Made by a program: the position numbers and the translations under genes. This document shows positions 17,790 to 25,553 of a DNA stretch of 64,000 bases, piece after piece (within the stretch, counting starts at the first letter, position 1; each line of letters opens with the position of its first letter). The DNA comes from Algorimicrobium sediminis (lineage in GTDB: Bacteria; Bacteroidota; Bacteroidia; Flavobacteriales; Flavobacteriaceae), in contig NZ_JBHULS010000002.1 of the NCBI RefSeq assembly GCF_042684585.1, positions 558,001 to 622,000 of the forward strand, in the 5' to 3' direction. The notes beneath the pieces were generated by a model. That model searched no databases and had not been told where the DNA came from. It saw nothing but the letters and a program-made list of their open reading frames with translations.

Positions 17790-18437
17790 TTTTTGGCCAA
17801 AGGCTAAATCGCCAGCATCGCCCAAGCCAGGCATAATGTAGCCTTTGTTGGTTAATTGGGCATCTACCGTGGCAATCCAAAGGTGGGTGTCCGCACTAAA
17901 ATGTTTTGCAACGTATTCCAAACCTTCTTGTGCACCAATAACACTTACCAAATGAACCGCTTTTGGCTTTCCAAAAGGCTTTAGCGCTTCAAAAGTAGCT
18001 ACCATAGACTGCCCAGTGGCTAGCATAGGATCTGCCAAAATAAGTGTTTTGCCTTCTAAATCTGGACAGGCCAAATATTCAACAACTATTTCAAAACTTT
18101 CCGGGTTGTGTTTATGGTGTCTGTAAGCTGAAATAAAAGCATTTTCTGCCTTATCAAAATAGTTTAGTAAACCGTTATGTAGCGGAACACCAGCGCGTAA
18201 AATGGAGCATAAAACAATATTGTCTGTGGCTATAAATTCGGAAGCCGTACCCAGTGGTGTTTGAATATTTATGGGTTCGTATTGCAGCGATTTGCTTAAT
18301 TCATATCCCAAAATTTCGCCAATGCGTTCTATATTTCGTCTGAAACGCATGGCGTCTTTTTGAATGTGTTTGTCGCGCATTTCAGAAATGAAAGTATTTA
18401 AAATTGAATTGTTGTCCGAAATATTATGAATATGCAT
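17778..18437 (-). CDS. upp: Uracil phosphoribosyltransferase
   Basis: This pyrimidine-salvage enzyme makes UMP from uracil and PRPP. It has 219 residues; bacterial Upp is usually about 208. The PRPP-binding loop is LILADPMLATGQSMVA (near 133-148) and the uracil-binding C-terminal segment is YIMPGLGDAGDLAFG. An extended N-terminus (MHIHNISDNNSILNTFISEMRDKH) carries the usual start of the family. It diverges from the DUF4254 gene, and the two share the 67-base region 18438-18504. Confidence 0.93.
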   Translation of the reverse strand: MHIHNISDNNSILNTFISEMRDKHIQKDAMRFRRNIERIGEILGYELSKSLQYEPINIQTPLGTASEFIATDNIVLCSILRAGVPLHNGLLNYFDKAENAFISAYRHHKHNPESFEIVVEYLACPDLEGKTLILADPMLATGQSMVATFEALKPFGKPKAVHLVSVIGAQEGLEYVAKHFSADTHLWIATVDAQLTNKGYIMPGLGDAGDLAFGQKLQN

Positions 18438-18476
18438 CCTGTTTTTGTTTTGAACCGTAAAGTTAATAAATAGGTT

Positions 18477-18484
18477 TATATTTG
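18477..18484 (+). promoter_or_regulatory. Promoter -7 element before the DUF4254 gene
   Basis: TATATTTG matches TAnnTTTG, 20 bases upstream of the ATG at 18505. The nearest TTTG (18449-18452) is 24 bases upstream, one more than the usual spacer, so the -33 element is less sure. Confidence 0.5.
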
Positions 18485-18504
18485 TCTTTCAAAATTTTTA
18501 CATT

Positions 18505-19113
18505 ATGTTTTCAGAAAAAGCCAATAAAATATTTCAAGAGGTTATAAAAACCTATCATGTTGTTGATTCCGTAGACCAACCTTTTAGCAATCCTTACGAT
18601 AAGGACACACAAACATTGGAGCATTTACTATACAGAAAATGTTGGATAGACACCGTACAGTGGCATTATGAAGACATTATTCGCGACCCACAAATAGATC
18701 CGGTAGCGGCTTTAAAACTGAAACGTCAAATAGATGCCTCCAACCAGGATAGAACCGATATGGTGGAATATATAGATAGCTATTTTTTAGATAAATACAA
18801 GCATGTTACCCCAAAAGCACAGGCAACTATAAATACGGAAAGCCCTGCCTGGGGAATTGACAGGTTATCTATTTTAGCCTTAAAAGTGTACCATATGCAC
18901 GAAGAGGCTACGCGTACAGATGCTTCAGAAGCACACCTAGCAGCCTGCCAAAGTAAACTTGACGTTTTGTTGGAGCAGCGTGTGGATTTATCCACTGCCA
19001 TTGATACGCTATTAGCCGACATTGAAAAAGGCGATAAATACATGAAGGTGTACAAGCAAATGAAAATGTATAATGATGATGAGCTAAACCCTGTACTGCG
19101 CTCTCAAAAATAA
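18505..19113 (+). CDS. DUF4254 family protein
   Basis: This soluble, probably all-helical 202-residue protein has the features of DUF4254: LEHLLYRKCWIDTVQWHYEDIIRDP near residues 31-55 and NQDRTDMVEYID near 75. No catalytic role is known and no enzymatic motif is visible. It precedes a family 9 glycosyltransferase by 69 bases on the same strand; the two genes are commonly adjacent in Bacteroidota, suggesting a link to LPS core or surface-glycan assembly (inference). Confidence 0.75.
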   Translation: MFSEKANKIFQEVIKTYHVVDSVDQPFSNPYDKDTQTLEHLLYRKCWIDTVQWHYEDIIRDPQIDPVAALKLKRQIDASNQDRTDMVEYIDSYFLDKYKHVTPKAQATINTESPAWGIDRLSILALKVYHMHEEATRTDASEAHLAACQSKLDVLLEQRVDLSTAIDTLLADIEKGDKYMKVYKQMKMYNDDELNPVLRSQK

Positions 19114-19182
19114 ACTGATATATCCCTTTTTTTAAGTGTCCATTGGTTACTTTAAGTAATACTAAAGCTAACACCGTTAGCC

Positions 19183-20199
19183 ATGTCTAAACCCAAACAC
19201 ATACTTGTTATCCGACTTTCTGCCATGGGCGATGTGGCAATGACCGTTCCAGTACTGCGGGCATTTACAGCGCAATACCCAGAGGTAAAGGTTACAGTGT
19301 TAACACGTGGTAATTTTGCTCCGTTATTTCGTAATTTAGAAAATGTACGGGTTTTTCATGCCGATGTTAAAGGCAAACATAAAGGCTTGCCAGGGCTATA
19401 CAGATTGTCCAGAGCCTTAAAAAAAGAAGGTTTTGATGCTGTTTTAGATTTGCATAAGGTGTTGCGCACCAAAGTGCTAAAACCATTACTTGGCATTCGG
19501 AAGGTGGTAACAATAGATAAAGGTAGAAAGGCTAAAAAGCAACTTGTAAAAGGCAAGGTTTTTAAGCAGTTAAAAACCACACAACAACGCTATTTGGATG
19601 TGTTTGAAGCCTTGGGTTTTCCCATAAGTTTAAGTCAGCCTAGTTTTCCGAAACCCGCAACTTTAAACGCTCATATTTTGAAATTGGTGGGCAAAAAATC
19701 AGGTAAACGCATTGGTATTGCTCCTTTTGCGGCTCACGATGGCAAAAAATACCCACTAAACCTAATGAAGCAGGTTATTGCCACCTTGTCTAAAAAACAC
19801 CAGGTACTGCTGTTTGGTGGTGGACCAAAGGAAATTCAAATTTTAAATCAATTAGCTACACCACCTGCTGTTGTTAATGTGGCAGGGGCCTTAAACTTTA
19901 ATGAGGAATTGGATCTTATTTCCAATTTAGATGTTATGTTAGCCATGGATTCTGGGAATGCACATTTAGCTGCTATGCTTGGTGTAAAAGTAGTCACTAT
20001 TTGGGGTGTAACGCACCCATATGCGGGCTTTGCCCCTTTTAACCAACCAGAGGATTATGCCTTGTTAGCCGATAGAAACCAGTATCCAAAAATTCCAACG
20101 TCTATATACGGTAATAAATACCCGAAACATTATAAAGATGCTGCTGGTAGTATTCCAGTTTCTAGCGTGGTTGAAAAAGTGATAGCGGTAATGGAATAA
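19183..20199 (+). CDS. Glycosyltransferase family 9, heptosyltransferase-like
   Basis: This 338-residue GT-B protein begins KHILVIRLSAMGDVAMTVPVLRAF, the family 9 signature of WaaC/WaaF/WaaQ. The nucleotide-sugar site is near MLAMDSGNAHLAAMLGVKVVTIWG (about 255-278). It probably adds a heptose or similar sugar to the inner LPS core on the cytoplasmic face. The conserved acid in MGD near the N-terminus (D14 in SAMGDV) fits the proposed general base. The exact acceptor and sugar are unknown. A separate terminator was not found after it; the hairpin at 20301 serves the opposite strand. Confidence 0.85.
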   Translation: MSKPKHILVIRLSAMGDVAMTVPVLRAFTAQYPEVKVTVLTRGNFAPLFRNLENVRVFHADVKGKHKGLPGLYRLSRALKKEGFDAVLDLHKVLRTKVLKPLLGIRKVVTIDKGRKAKKQLVKGKVFKQLKTTQQRYLDVFEALGFPISLSQPSFPKPATLNAHILKLVGKKSGKRIGIAPFAAHDGKKYPLNLMKQVIATLSKKHQVLLFGGGPKEIQILNQLATPPAVVNVAGALNFNEELDLISNLDVMLAMDSGNAHLAAMLGVKVVTIWGVTHPYAGFAPFNQPEDYALLADRNQYPKIPTSIYGNKYPKHYKDAAGSIPVSSVVEKVIAVME

Positions 20200-20292
20200 G
20201 GGTTTTGTAAAATGTAAAAAAGTCGGTTTTACAACAACTACTGCAACTTATGCTCTTGGTTTCCTTACAGAGCCATTACCAAATGCCCATTA

Positions 20293-20329
20293 AAATAAAA
20301 TCCCAATAGCGTTATGTTAGCTATTGGGA
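20293..20329 (-). terminator. Terminator of the PaaE-like reductase gene
   Basis: A perfect 10-bp stem (20301-20310 with 20320-20329) has a 9-base loop. On the minus strand the stem is followed by TTTTATTTT, giving an intrinsic terminator for the leftward gene that ends at 20364. Confidence 0.75.
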
Positions 20330-20363
20330 CTTCCTTGCTGTAACAGGTTTTTTGTGTATTTAT

Positions 20364-21422
20364 TTAAATATCGTCGTAATCTACTTTTAGTGTAGGCGTG
20401 GTTGGGTGTGCTTGACAAGTTAATATTAAACCTTCGGCAACTTCGCTATCAGTTAAAATATTATTTTGGCGCATGGTGGCTTCGCCCTCGGTAATACGTG
20501 CCAAACAGCTACTGCAAATACCACCTTGGCAGGAATAAGGTGCATCTAAATCTTCATCCAGTGCGGCTTCTAAAACGGTTTGTTTTTGGCTCATTTCAAA
20601 AGTTGTTTCCTCTTCGTCTACCACCACAGTAATTTGCGTTTTTCCTTCAGGAATGGCATTGTTGCTGGTGTTTTCGGTAGGTTTGGCAGCTTTAAATAAT
20701 TCAAAATGAATACGCTCCGTTGGGATGCTGTGTTCGGTTAAAACATCTTTAACCGTATGGATCATAGCTTCAGGGCCACATAAATAAAAAGCATCTACCA
20801 CAATGTTTTTGTGTTTATTTTTCATCACATAATTAACCGTGCTCTTTTCTATGCGTCCAAAAATAGCATCGGTTTCATCGGCCTGACTAAACACAAATTG
20901 TATGGTAAAACGGTCTTGATACGCCTGTTGTAAATTTAAAAGCGTGTTTAAAAACATGGTGTCTTGTGGCCTTTTATTGCCATAAACCAATATAATTTTA
21001 CTGTGTATTTCTTCTTCTAAAGCACACTTTATAATACTTAAAATAGGTGTTATGCCGCTACCAGCTGCAAATAAGGCTATGTTTTTTGTTTTTTTATCGT
21101 TTGGTTCAAAAACAAATCGGCCTTTAGGTGGTGCCACGTCTAGTGTATCGCCCACGCGCAGCGTATTATTGGCATAGGCCGAAAAAATCCCATCTGCAAC
21201 GGCTTTTACAGCAACTTGCAGTTGGCCACTTTTAGGCGACGAACACAAGGAGTAATCGCGACGAATTTCTTGCCCATTTAAACGTGTTTTTAGTGTAATA
21301 TATTGGCCTGCTTGAAACTGATACGTTTCTTTTAAATGCTCGGGAACCTGAAAGGTGATGACAACAGATTTATCGGTTTCTCTATGAATTTCTTGTACAG
21401 TAAGTGTATGGAAATGCGACAT
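20364..21422 (-). CDS. NAD(P)H-dependent flavin/2Fe-2S reductase (PaaE/ferredoxin-NADP reductase type)
   Basis: This 352-residue, three-domain electron-transfer protein has an FAD domain with RDYS at 55-58, an NAD(P) domain with FAAGSGITPILSI near 118-130 and YLCGPEAM near 213, and a plant-type [2Fe-2S] domain with C298, C303, C306 and C336 (CX4CX2CX29C). The order and length match PaaE and Hmp-like reductases. The window has no phenylacetate-degradation genes, so it more likely serves a different oxygenase, possibly a desaturase; the acyl-ACP desaturase at 48465 is one conceivable partner, but this is speculation. Single gene with its own terminator. Confidence 0.85.
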   Translation of the reverse strand: MSHFHTLTVQEIHRETDKSVVITFQVPEHLKETYQFQAGQYITLKTRLNGQEIRRDYSLCSSPKSGQLQVAVKAVADGIFSAYANNTLRVGDTLDVAPPKGRFVFEPNDKKTKNIALFAAGSGITPILSIIKCALEEEIHSKIILVYGNKRPQDTMFLNTLLNLQQAYQDRFTIQFVFSQADETDAIFGRIEKSTVNYVMKNKHKNIVVDAFYLCGPEAMIHTVKDVLTEHSIPTERIHFELFKAAKPTENTSNNAIPEGKTQITVVVDEEETTFEMSQKQTVLEAALDEDLDAPYSCQGGICSSCLARITEGEATMRQNNILTDSEVAEGLILTCQAHPTTPTLKVDYDDI

Positions 21423-21493
21423 AAATTTGATTTTTCACAAAAATAGTGAAGCCTTTGTTTTTAAGCATATAATTGCTAAAAATTATTTAAAAA

Positions 21494-21526
21494 TTTGAAT
21501 ACATAAGAAATTTATGTATATATTTG
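21494..21526 (+). promoter_or_regulatory. padR promoter, TTTG-N21-TATATTTG
   Basis: TTTG at 21494-21497 and TATATTTG at 21519-21526 are 21 bases apart, a good Bacteroidota promoter. The ATG at 21534 lies only 7 bases after the -7 element, so the transcript would be leaderless or nearly so. Confidence 0.75.
21499..21519. promoter_or_regulatory. Putative PadR operator (8-bp inverted repeat)
   Basis: ATACATAA at 21499-21506 and its complement at 21512-21519 are separated by 5 bases and fill the spacer between the -33 and -7 elements of the padR promoter. PadR proteins bind short ATGT/ACAT palindromes and often repress their own operon, so this is a strong candidate for autoregulation. Confidence 0.6.
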
Positions 21527-21533
21527 ATTTAAT

Positions 21534-21869
21534 ATGGCAAACTCCAAATTATATAAAGGTAGCTTAAACACCATCATTTTAAAGCTTTTAAGTGAGCATG
21601 GTAAAATGTATGGTTATGAAATTACGCAAAAAGTAAAGGCGTTAACCAAAGGGGAGCTTCAAATTACCGAAGGCGCACTGTATCCTTCACTGCATAAGTT
21701 GGAGGCCGAAGGACTGCTGGATGTTGAGGTGGCAAAAGTAGACAACAGGTTGCGCAAATATTATAAACTCACCGAAAAAGGCACTACAGAAACGGTACAT
21801 AAAATTTCTGAATTAGAACAATATATTGCCACACTGCAAGCTTTAATTAATCCGAAATTAAGTTATTAA
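21534..21869 (+). CDS. PadR family transcriptional regulator
   Basis: This 111-residue winged-helix regulator has the PadR core: LNTIILKLLSEHGKMYGYEITQKV at about 9-32, then ITEGALYPSLHKLEAEGLL near 45-63 (recognition helix), then the wing with RLRKYYKLTEKG. A short C-terminal helix makes it a small PadR (subfamily 2 type) that dimerises. It heads an operon with two membrane proteins and an ABC exporter, which it probably represses along with itself through the palindrome in its promoter. PadR regulators of this kind often respond to toxic small molecules or cell-envelope drugs; the ligand here is unknown. Confidence 0.9.
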   Translation: MANSKLYKGSLNTIILKLLSEHGKMYGYEITQKVKALTKGELQITEGALYPSLHKLEAEGLLDVEVAKVDNRLRKYYKLTEKGTTETVHKISELEQYIATLQALINPKLSY

Positions 21870-21872
21870 ACG

Positions 21873-22523
21873 ATGTCATTAACCGCAAACGAAATACGTT
21901 TTATTGAAACCTATCTAAAAAATTCGGGTGTTGTGTTTACGGATATTCGTTTGGAAATGGTAGATCATGTGGCTTCGGAAATTGAAGCACGCATGCAAGA
22001 AAATGAGGCAACCGATTTCTATTGTATTTTTAAAGATTACATGGTTAACAACAAACGCCATTTGTTAAAACAAAGCGATGGCTATTATAAATTAGCAGAT
22101 AAGCGTAATGTAAAGGCCTTGTTTAAAATGACGACTTCTGGTTTTGGGATTGTATCATTAGGAGGCTTGGGTTTACTTTTTTTATTTATTAGAAATTATT
22201 TAGAACCAGATTTAGCACATACCATTCTAAAATATGCACCAATGACATTATTCGTTGTTTTGGGTTCCATGTATTTTATTTTTACTAGAATTGAAAAAGA
22301 GCGCTTTTCGTTGTTAGAACGGCTTGGTTTTTATTTTGTGATTCTTTTTCATGTATTAAATATGATTTATAATAGTTACAACGCGAATCAAACAATTGAA
22401 ACTAGTCCAACCTTATTTATAGTATTGTTTACGACTGTTATTATATGGCTACTTCTGTTGTTGGTTTTTAAAGCATTTCAATTACGATTATTTTATGTTT
22501 CAAAATATAAACCCGTTATATAA
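21873..22523 (+). CDS. Membrane protein with N-terminal HAAS-like helical domain (paralogue 1)
   Basis: This 216-residue protein follows padR by 3 bases. Residues 1-75 are a charged helical domain with ETYLKNS..FTDIRLEMVDHVASEIE, followed by four hydrophobic segments (about 91-108, 120-140, 150-168, 176-198). The N-terminal domain recalls the HAAS/DUF1700-type helical domains found beside PadR regulators in Firmicutes, though I cannot show homology here. It is clearly paralogous to the next gene, which has ETELVDHMANDIE-like residues at the same place. It may sense or modulate the regulator or the ABC transporter. Function unknown. Confidence 0.6.
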   Translation: MSLTANEIRFIETYLKNSGVVFTDIRLEMVDHVASEIEARMQENEATDFYCIFKDYMVNNKRHLLKQSDGYYKLADKRNVKALFKMTTSGFGIVSLGGLGLLFLFIRNYLEPDLAHTILKYAPMTLFVVLGSMYFIFTRIEKERFSLLERLGFYFVILFHVLNMIYNSYNANQTIETSPTLFIVLFTTVIIWLLLLLVFKAFQLRLFYVSKYKPVI

Positions 22524-22526
22524 TAT

Positions 22527-23225
22527 ATGGCATTAACCGAAGCACACATTGCAGATTTATACGCTTTTACCAGAAAACATTATGTGGAATATTACGATTT
22601 GCAAACAGAACTCGTAGACCACATGGCAAATGATATTGAAGTTATTCTAGAGGAAAACCCCAAGATGACTTTTGAAGAAGCCCGCGATGCATCATTTAAA
22701 AAATTTGGCATTTTTGGCTTTATGGAAGTGGTAGAAGAACGGCAAAAAGCCATGTCTAAAATATATATGAAATTGCTCTGGAATTACGCTAAAGATTGGT
22801 TTAGGTTGCCTCAAATTTTGGTAACTATGGCTATTTTTGGTTCGCTTTATACCGTATTTTCCTTTGAAAATGGCGGCTTAATTTTTGTTGCCTTTTTTTT
22901 ACTACTTTGCCTAATACTTTTTGCAAAAACCATTGCTTTAAACCGCAAAATAAAACAGAAACAAAAAGCAAATAAAAAACTGTGGCTTTTGGAGGATATT
23001 ATATTCCGTAACGCCTCCATGGGCACTTTGTTTATAGGGCCGCAAATTTTTCAAATTTTAACCTTTACAGATACCAGTGGTTTTACTGGCTGTGTGCCGC
23101 TTATTTGTGCAGTGGTTTTTACGGTCGTTATAATTTATACCTATATTTCTGTCGTAGTGTTACCAAAAAATGCTACATTTCATCTGCAAAATACGTACCC
23201 AGAATACCGCTTGGTGGAGTCGTAA
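22527..23225 (+). CDS. Membrane protein with N-terminal HAAS-like helical domain (paralogue 2)
   Basis: This 232-residue protein has the same plan as the preceding gene. The helical N-terminus has TELVDHMANDIEVILEENP near 27-45 and continues TFEEARDASFKKFGIFGF, followed by four hydrophobic segments (about 93-108, 111-128, 162-176, 191-211). The EEA...FG.....V pattern resembles HAAS signalling domains. It lies 3 bases after its paralogue and 15 before the permease gene, so it is in the same operon. The two proteins may form a heteromer. Function unknown. Confidence 0.6.
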   Translation: MALTEAHIADLYAFTRKHYVEYYDLQTELVDHMANDIEVILEENPKMTFEEARDASFKKFGIFGFMEVVEERQKAMSKIYMKLLWNYAKDWFRLPQILVTMAIFGSLYTVFSFENGGLIFVAFFLLLCLILFAKTIALNRKIKQKQKANKKLWLLEDIIFRNASMGTLFIGPQIFQILTFTDTSGFTGCVPLICAVVFTVVIIYTYISVVVLPKNATFHLQNTYPEYRLVES

Positions 23226-23240
23226 ACTAAACATAAACAT

Positions 23241-24713
23241 ATGATAAAACATTTTATAACCTTGGAATGGAAGCAGTTTTTAAGAGCTTCTTATTTTCAA
23301 AAAGGCATAGTCGTAAAAATTTTTCTTATCCTAGGCGCTTTATATTTTGGTGGTATTGCCTTATTTCTTGGGGTAGGCTTGTTTTTTATTGCTAAAAAAG
23401 CACTGCCAGAAACAGATCCGGTAGTCACGATTAATAATTTTATAATTTATTGGTTTTTATTCGAAATTTTGTTGCGTTATTTTATGCAACAGTTGCCGGT
23501 TATGAATGTAAAACCCTTAATGGTTATTCCTGTAAAAAGAGATGCTGTTATTCATTATTTACTGGGTAAAACCATGTTATCTTTTTTTAATTTTTTGGCT
23601 CTTTTCTTGTTTTTGCCTTTTAGTATCGTTCTTTTAGTAAATGGCTATCCAGTTGTAAATGTGGTGTTCTGGTTTCTAGCAGTGTTGTTTATAACCTGGT
23701 CTATAAATTTTCTGAATTTTTTAGTTAACAAAAGTAATATTGGATTTTATATTACAGCTGTGTTGTTACTAAGCCTTATAGGATTGGAATATTACGGTAT
23801 ATATGCCGCCTCGGAGCCTATTGGTTTTGCTTTTAATACACTGTATAACAATCCGTACCTAGCTGGTGTGCCGGCCTTATTGTTGGTGTTTTTGTACACC
23901 CTAAATTTTAATTTCATTAAAAAAGGATTTTATCTAGACGGTGTCATTTCAAGGAAAATAGAAACGGTAAGAACAACAGATTTATCTTGGTTTAATAGGT
24001 TTGGCAGTGTGGCGCCCTTTATTAAAAACGATATTAAATTAATTTGGCGCAACGCTAGGCCCAAGCAAGTTTTAAAAATGTCTGTGCTCTTTCTATTTTA
24101 TGGTTTGGTGTTTTTTCCGCAGGATACTTACAAGGATACACCCGCTATTTTAGCCTTTGCAAGTATTTTTGTTACCGGAGGTTTTTTGCTAACCTTTGGG
24201 CAATTGGTGCCTTCCTGGGACAGCGAGTATTATAAAATGATGATGAGTCAGAATATTTCATACCGGAAATACCTAGAGTCTAAATGGTATTTAATGATTT
24301 TTGCAGTGGCTATTTCCTTTATATTAAGCACGCCCTATATTTATTTTGGTTGGGAAATTTATGCGCTTATTGCCGCTGGTGCCTCCTTTAATATAGGTTT
24401 AAATTCCTTTATAACCTTGTTTGGTGGCGCCTTAAACAGAATGCCCGTAGAACTAAATGCCAAAGCCAAAGCCTTTAGCAATACCAATGGTTTTAACCCG
24501 ACGCAACTGTTAATAGCCTTGCCAAAAATGGTATTACCAATGCTGCTATTTTATGTGCCTTACAAATTGGTAAATTACCAAACAGGCATACTCGTGTTAG
24601 GTTTAAGCGGGATTTTAGGTTTAATTTTAAGAAATTTTTTCCTTCGAAAAATTGAAATAATTTACCAAAAAGGAAAATATAAAACCATTGCTGCTTTTGC
24701 CGAAAAAAATTAA
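23241..24713 (+). CDS. ABC exporter permease, DUF5687 family
   Basis: This 490-residue polytopic protein has about twelve hydrophobic segments and short charged loops. The start MIKHFITLEWKQFLRASYFQK resembles the N-termini of ABC-2 type permeases. It fits DUF5687, a Bacteroidota family found next to ABC ATPases. The ATPase gene follows 29 bases downstream, so the two should form one exporter. The substrate cannot be read; control by PadR suggests a drug, lipid or peptide. No signal peptide or extracellular enzyme domain is seen. Confidence 0.75.
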   Translation: MIKHFITLEWKQFLRASYFQKGIVVKIFLILGALYFGGIALFLGVGLFFIAKKALPETDPVVTINNFIIYWFLFEILLRYFMQQLPVMNVKPLMVIPVKRDAVIHYLLGKTMLSFFNFLALFLFLPFSIVLLVNGYPVVNVVFWFLAVLFITWSINFLNFLVNKSNIGFYITAVLLLSLIGLEYYGIYAASEPIGFAFNTLYNNPYLAGVPALLLVFLYTLNFNFIKKGFYLDGVISRKIETVRTTDLSWFNRFGSVAPFIKNDIKLIWRNARPKQVLKMSVLFLFYGLVFFPQDTYKDTPAILAFASIFVTGGFLLTFGQLVPSWDSEYYKMMMSQNISYRKYLESKWYLMIFAVAISFILSTPYIYFGWEIYALIAAGASFNIGLNSFITLFGGALNRMPVELNAKAKAFSNTNGFNPTQLLIALPKMVLPMLLFYVPYKLVNYQTGILVLGLSGILGLILRNFFLRKIEIIYQKGKYKTIAAFAEKN

Positions 24714-24742
24714 CCAATTCTTTTTAATTAAATTACACCACC

Positions 24743-25450
24743 ATGATTGTTACATCTAATCTTTCAAAAACATATAACAGCACCACCGTCTTGAATATGG
24801 ACGCATTAAACATACCAAAAGGACAGAGTTTTGGTTTGGTAGGTAATAATGGTGCTGGAAAAACCACCTTTTTTAGTTTATTACTGGATTTAATTCAACC
24901 AACCACCGGATTTATTAAAAACAACGAAATTCTGGTGCATGAAAGCGAAGATTGGAAACCCTTTACAGCTGCGTTTATAGACGAAAGCTTTTTAATTGGT
25001 TATCTAACTGCCGAAGAGTATTTCTATTTTATTGGCGAACTACGCGGACAAACCAAAGCAGATGTCGATGCGCTTATTGCTGAATTTGAAGATTTTTTTC
25101 ACGGCGAAATATTAAATCAGAAAAAGTATTTACGCGACTTAAGCAAGGGAAATCAGAAAAAAGCAGGTATTGTTGCCGCACTAATTGGCCATCCAGAAGT
25201 TATTATACTGGACGAGCCCTTTGCCAATTTAGACCCAACCACGCAAATAAGATTAAAAGGAATTATTAAAGATTTAGCCGAAACCAAAGGCGTAACTATT
25301 TTAATTTCTAGTCACGATTTATTACACGTAACCGATGTTTGCGAACGCATAGTAGTACTAGAAAAAGGCGAAATAGTTAAAGACTTAAAAACCAGCGCCG
25401 CTACCTTAAAAGAGTTGGAGGCTCATTTTGCTGGTACAGAAACTATTTAA
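24743..25450 (+). CDS. ABC transporter ATP-binding protein
   Basis: This 235-residue nucleotide-binding subunit has Walker A GLVGNNGAGKTT at 31-42, a degenerate ABC signature DLSKGNQKK near 131, Walker B VIILDEPFANLD near 154-165, and the switch histidine in ISSHDLLHV near 194. Such short ATPases with LSKG instead of LSGG pair with ABC-2-like permeases. It is the last gene of the PadR operon and follows the DUF5687 permease. Confidence 0.92.
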   Translation: MIVTSNLSKTYNSTTVLNMDALNIPKGQSFGLVGNNGAGKTTFFSLLLDLIQPTTGFIKNNEILVHESEDWKPFTAAFIDESFLIGYLTAEEYFYFIGELRGQTKADVDALIAEFEDFFHGEILNQKKYLRDLSKGNQKKAGIVAALIGHPEVIILDEPFANLDPTTQIRLKGIIKDLAETKGVTILISSHDLLHVTDVCERIVVLEKGEIVKDLKTSAATLKELEAHFAGTETI

Positions 25451-25553
25451 AAGTCTGTTCTTTTTTTACTATAATTCAAAAAGATGCTTATTTTTACGGC
25501 AATACATAATATACATGGCACCTTTTAGTTATGTATACTAAACATTAAAAACG

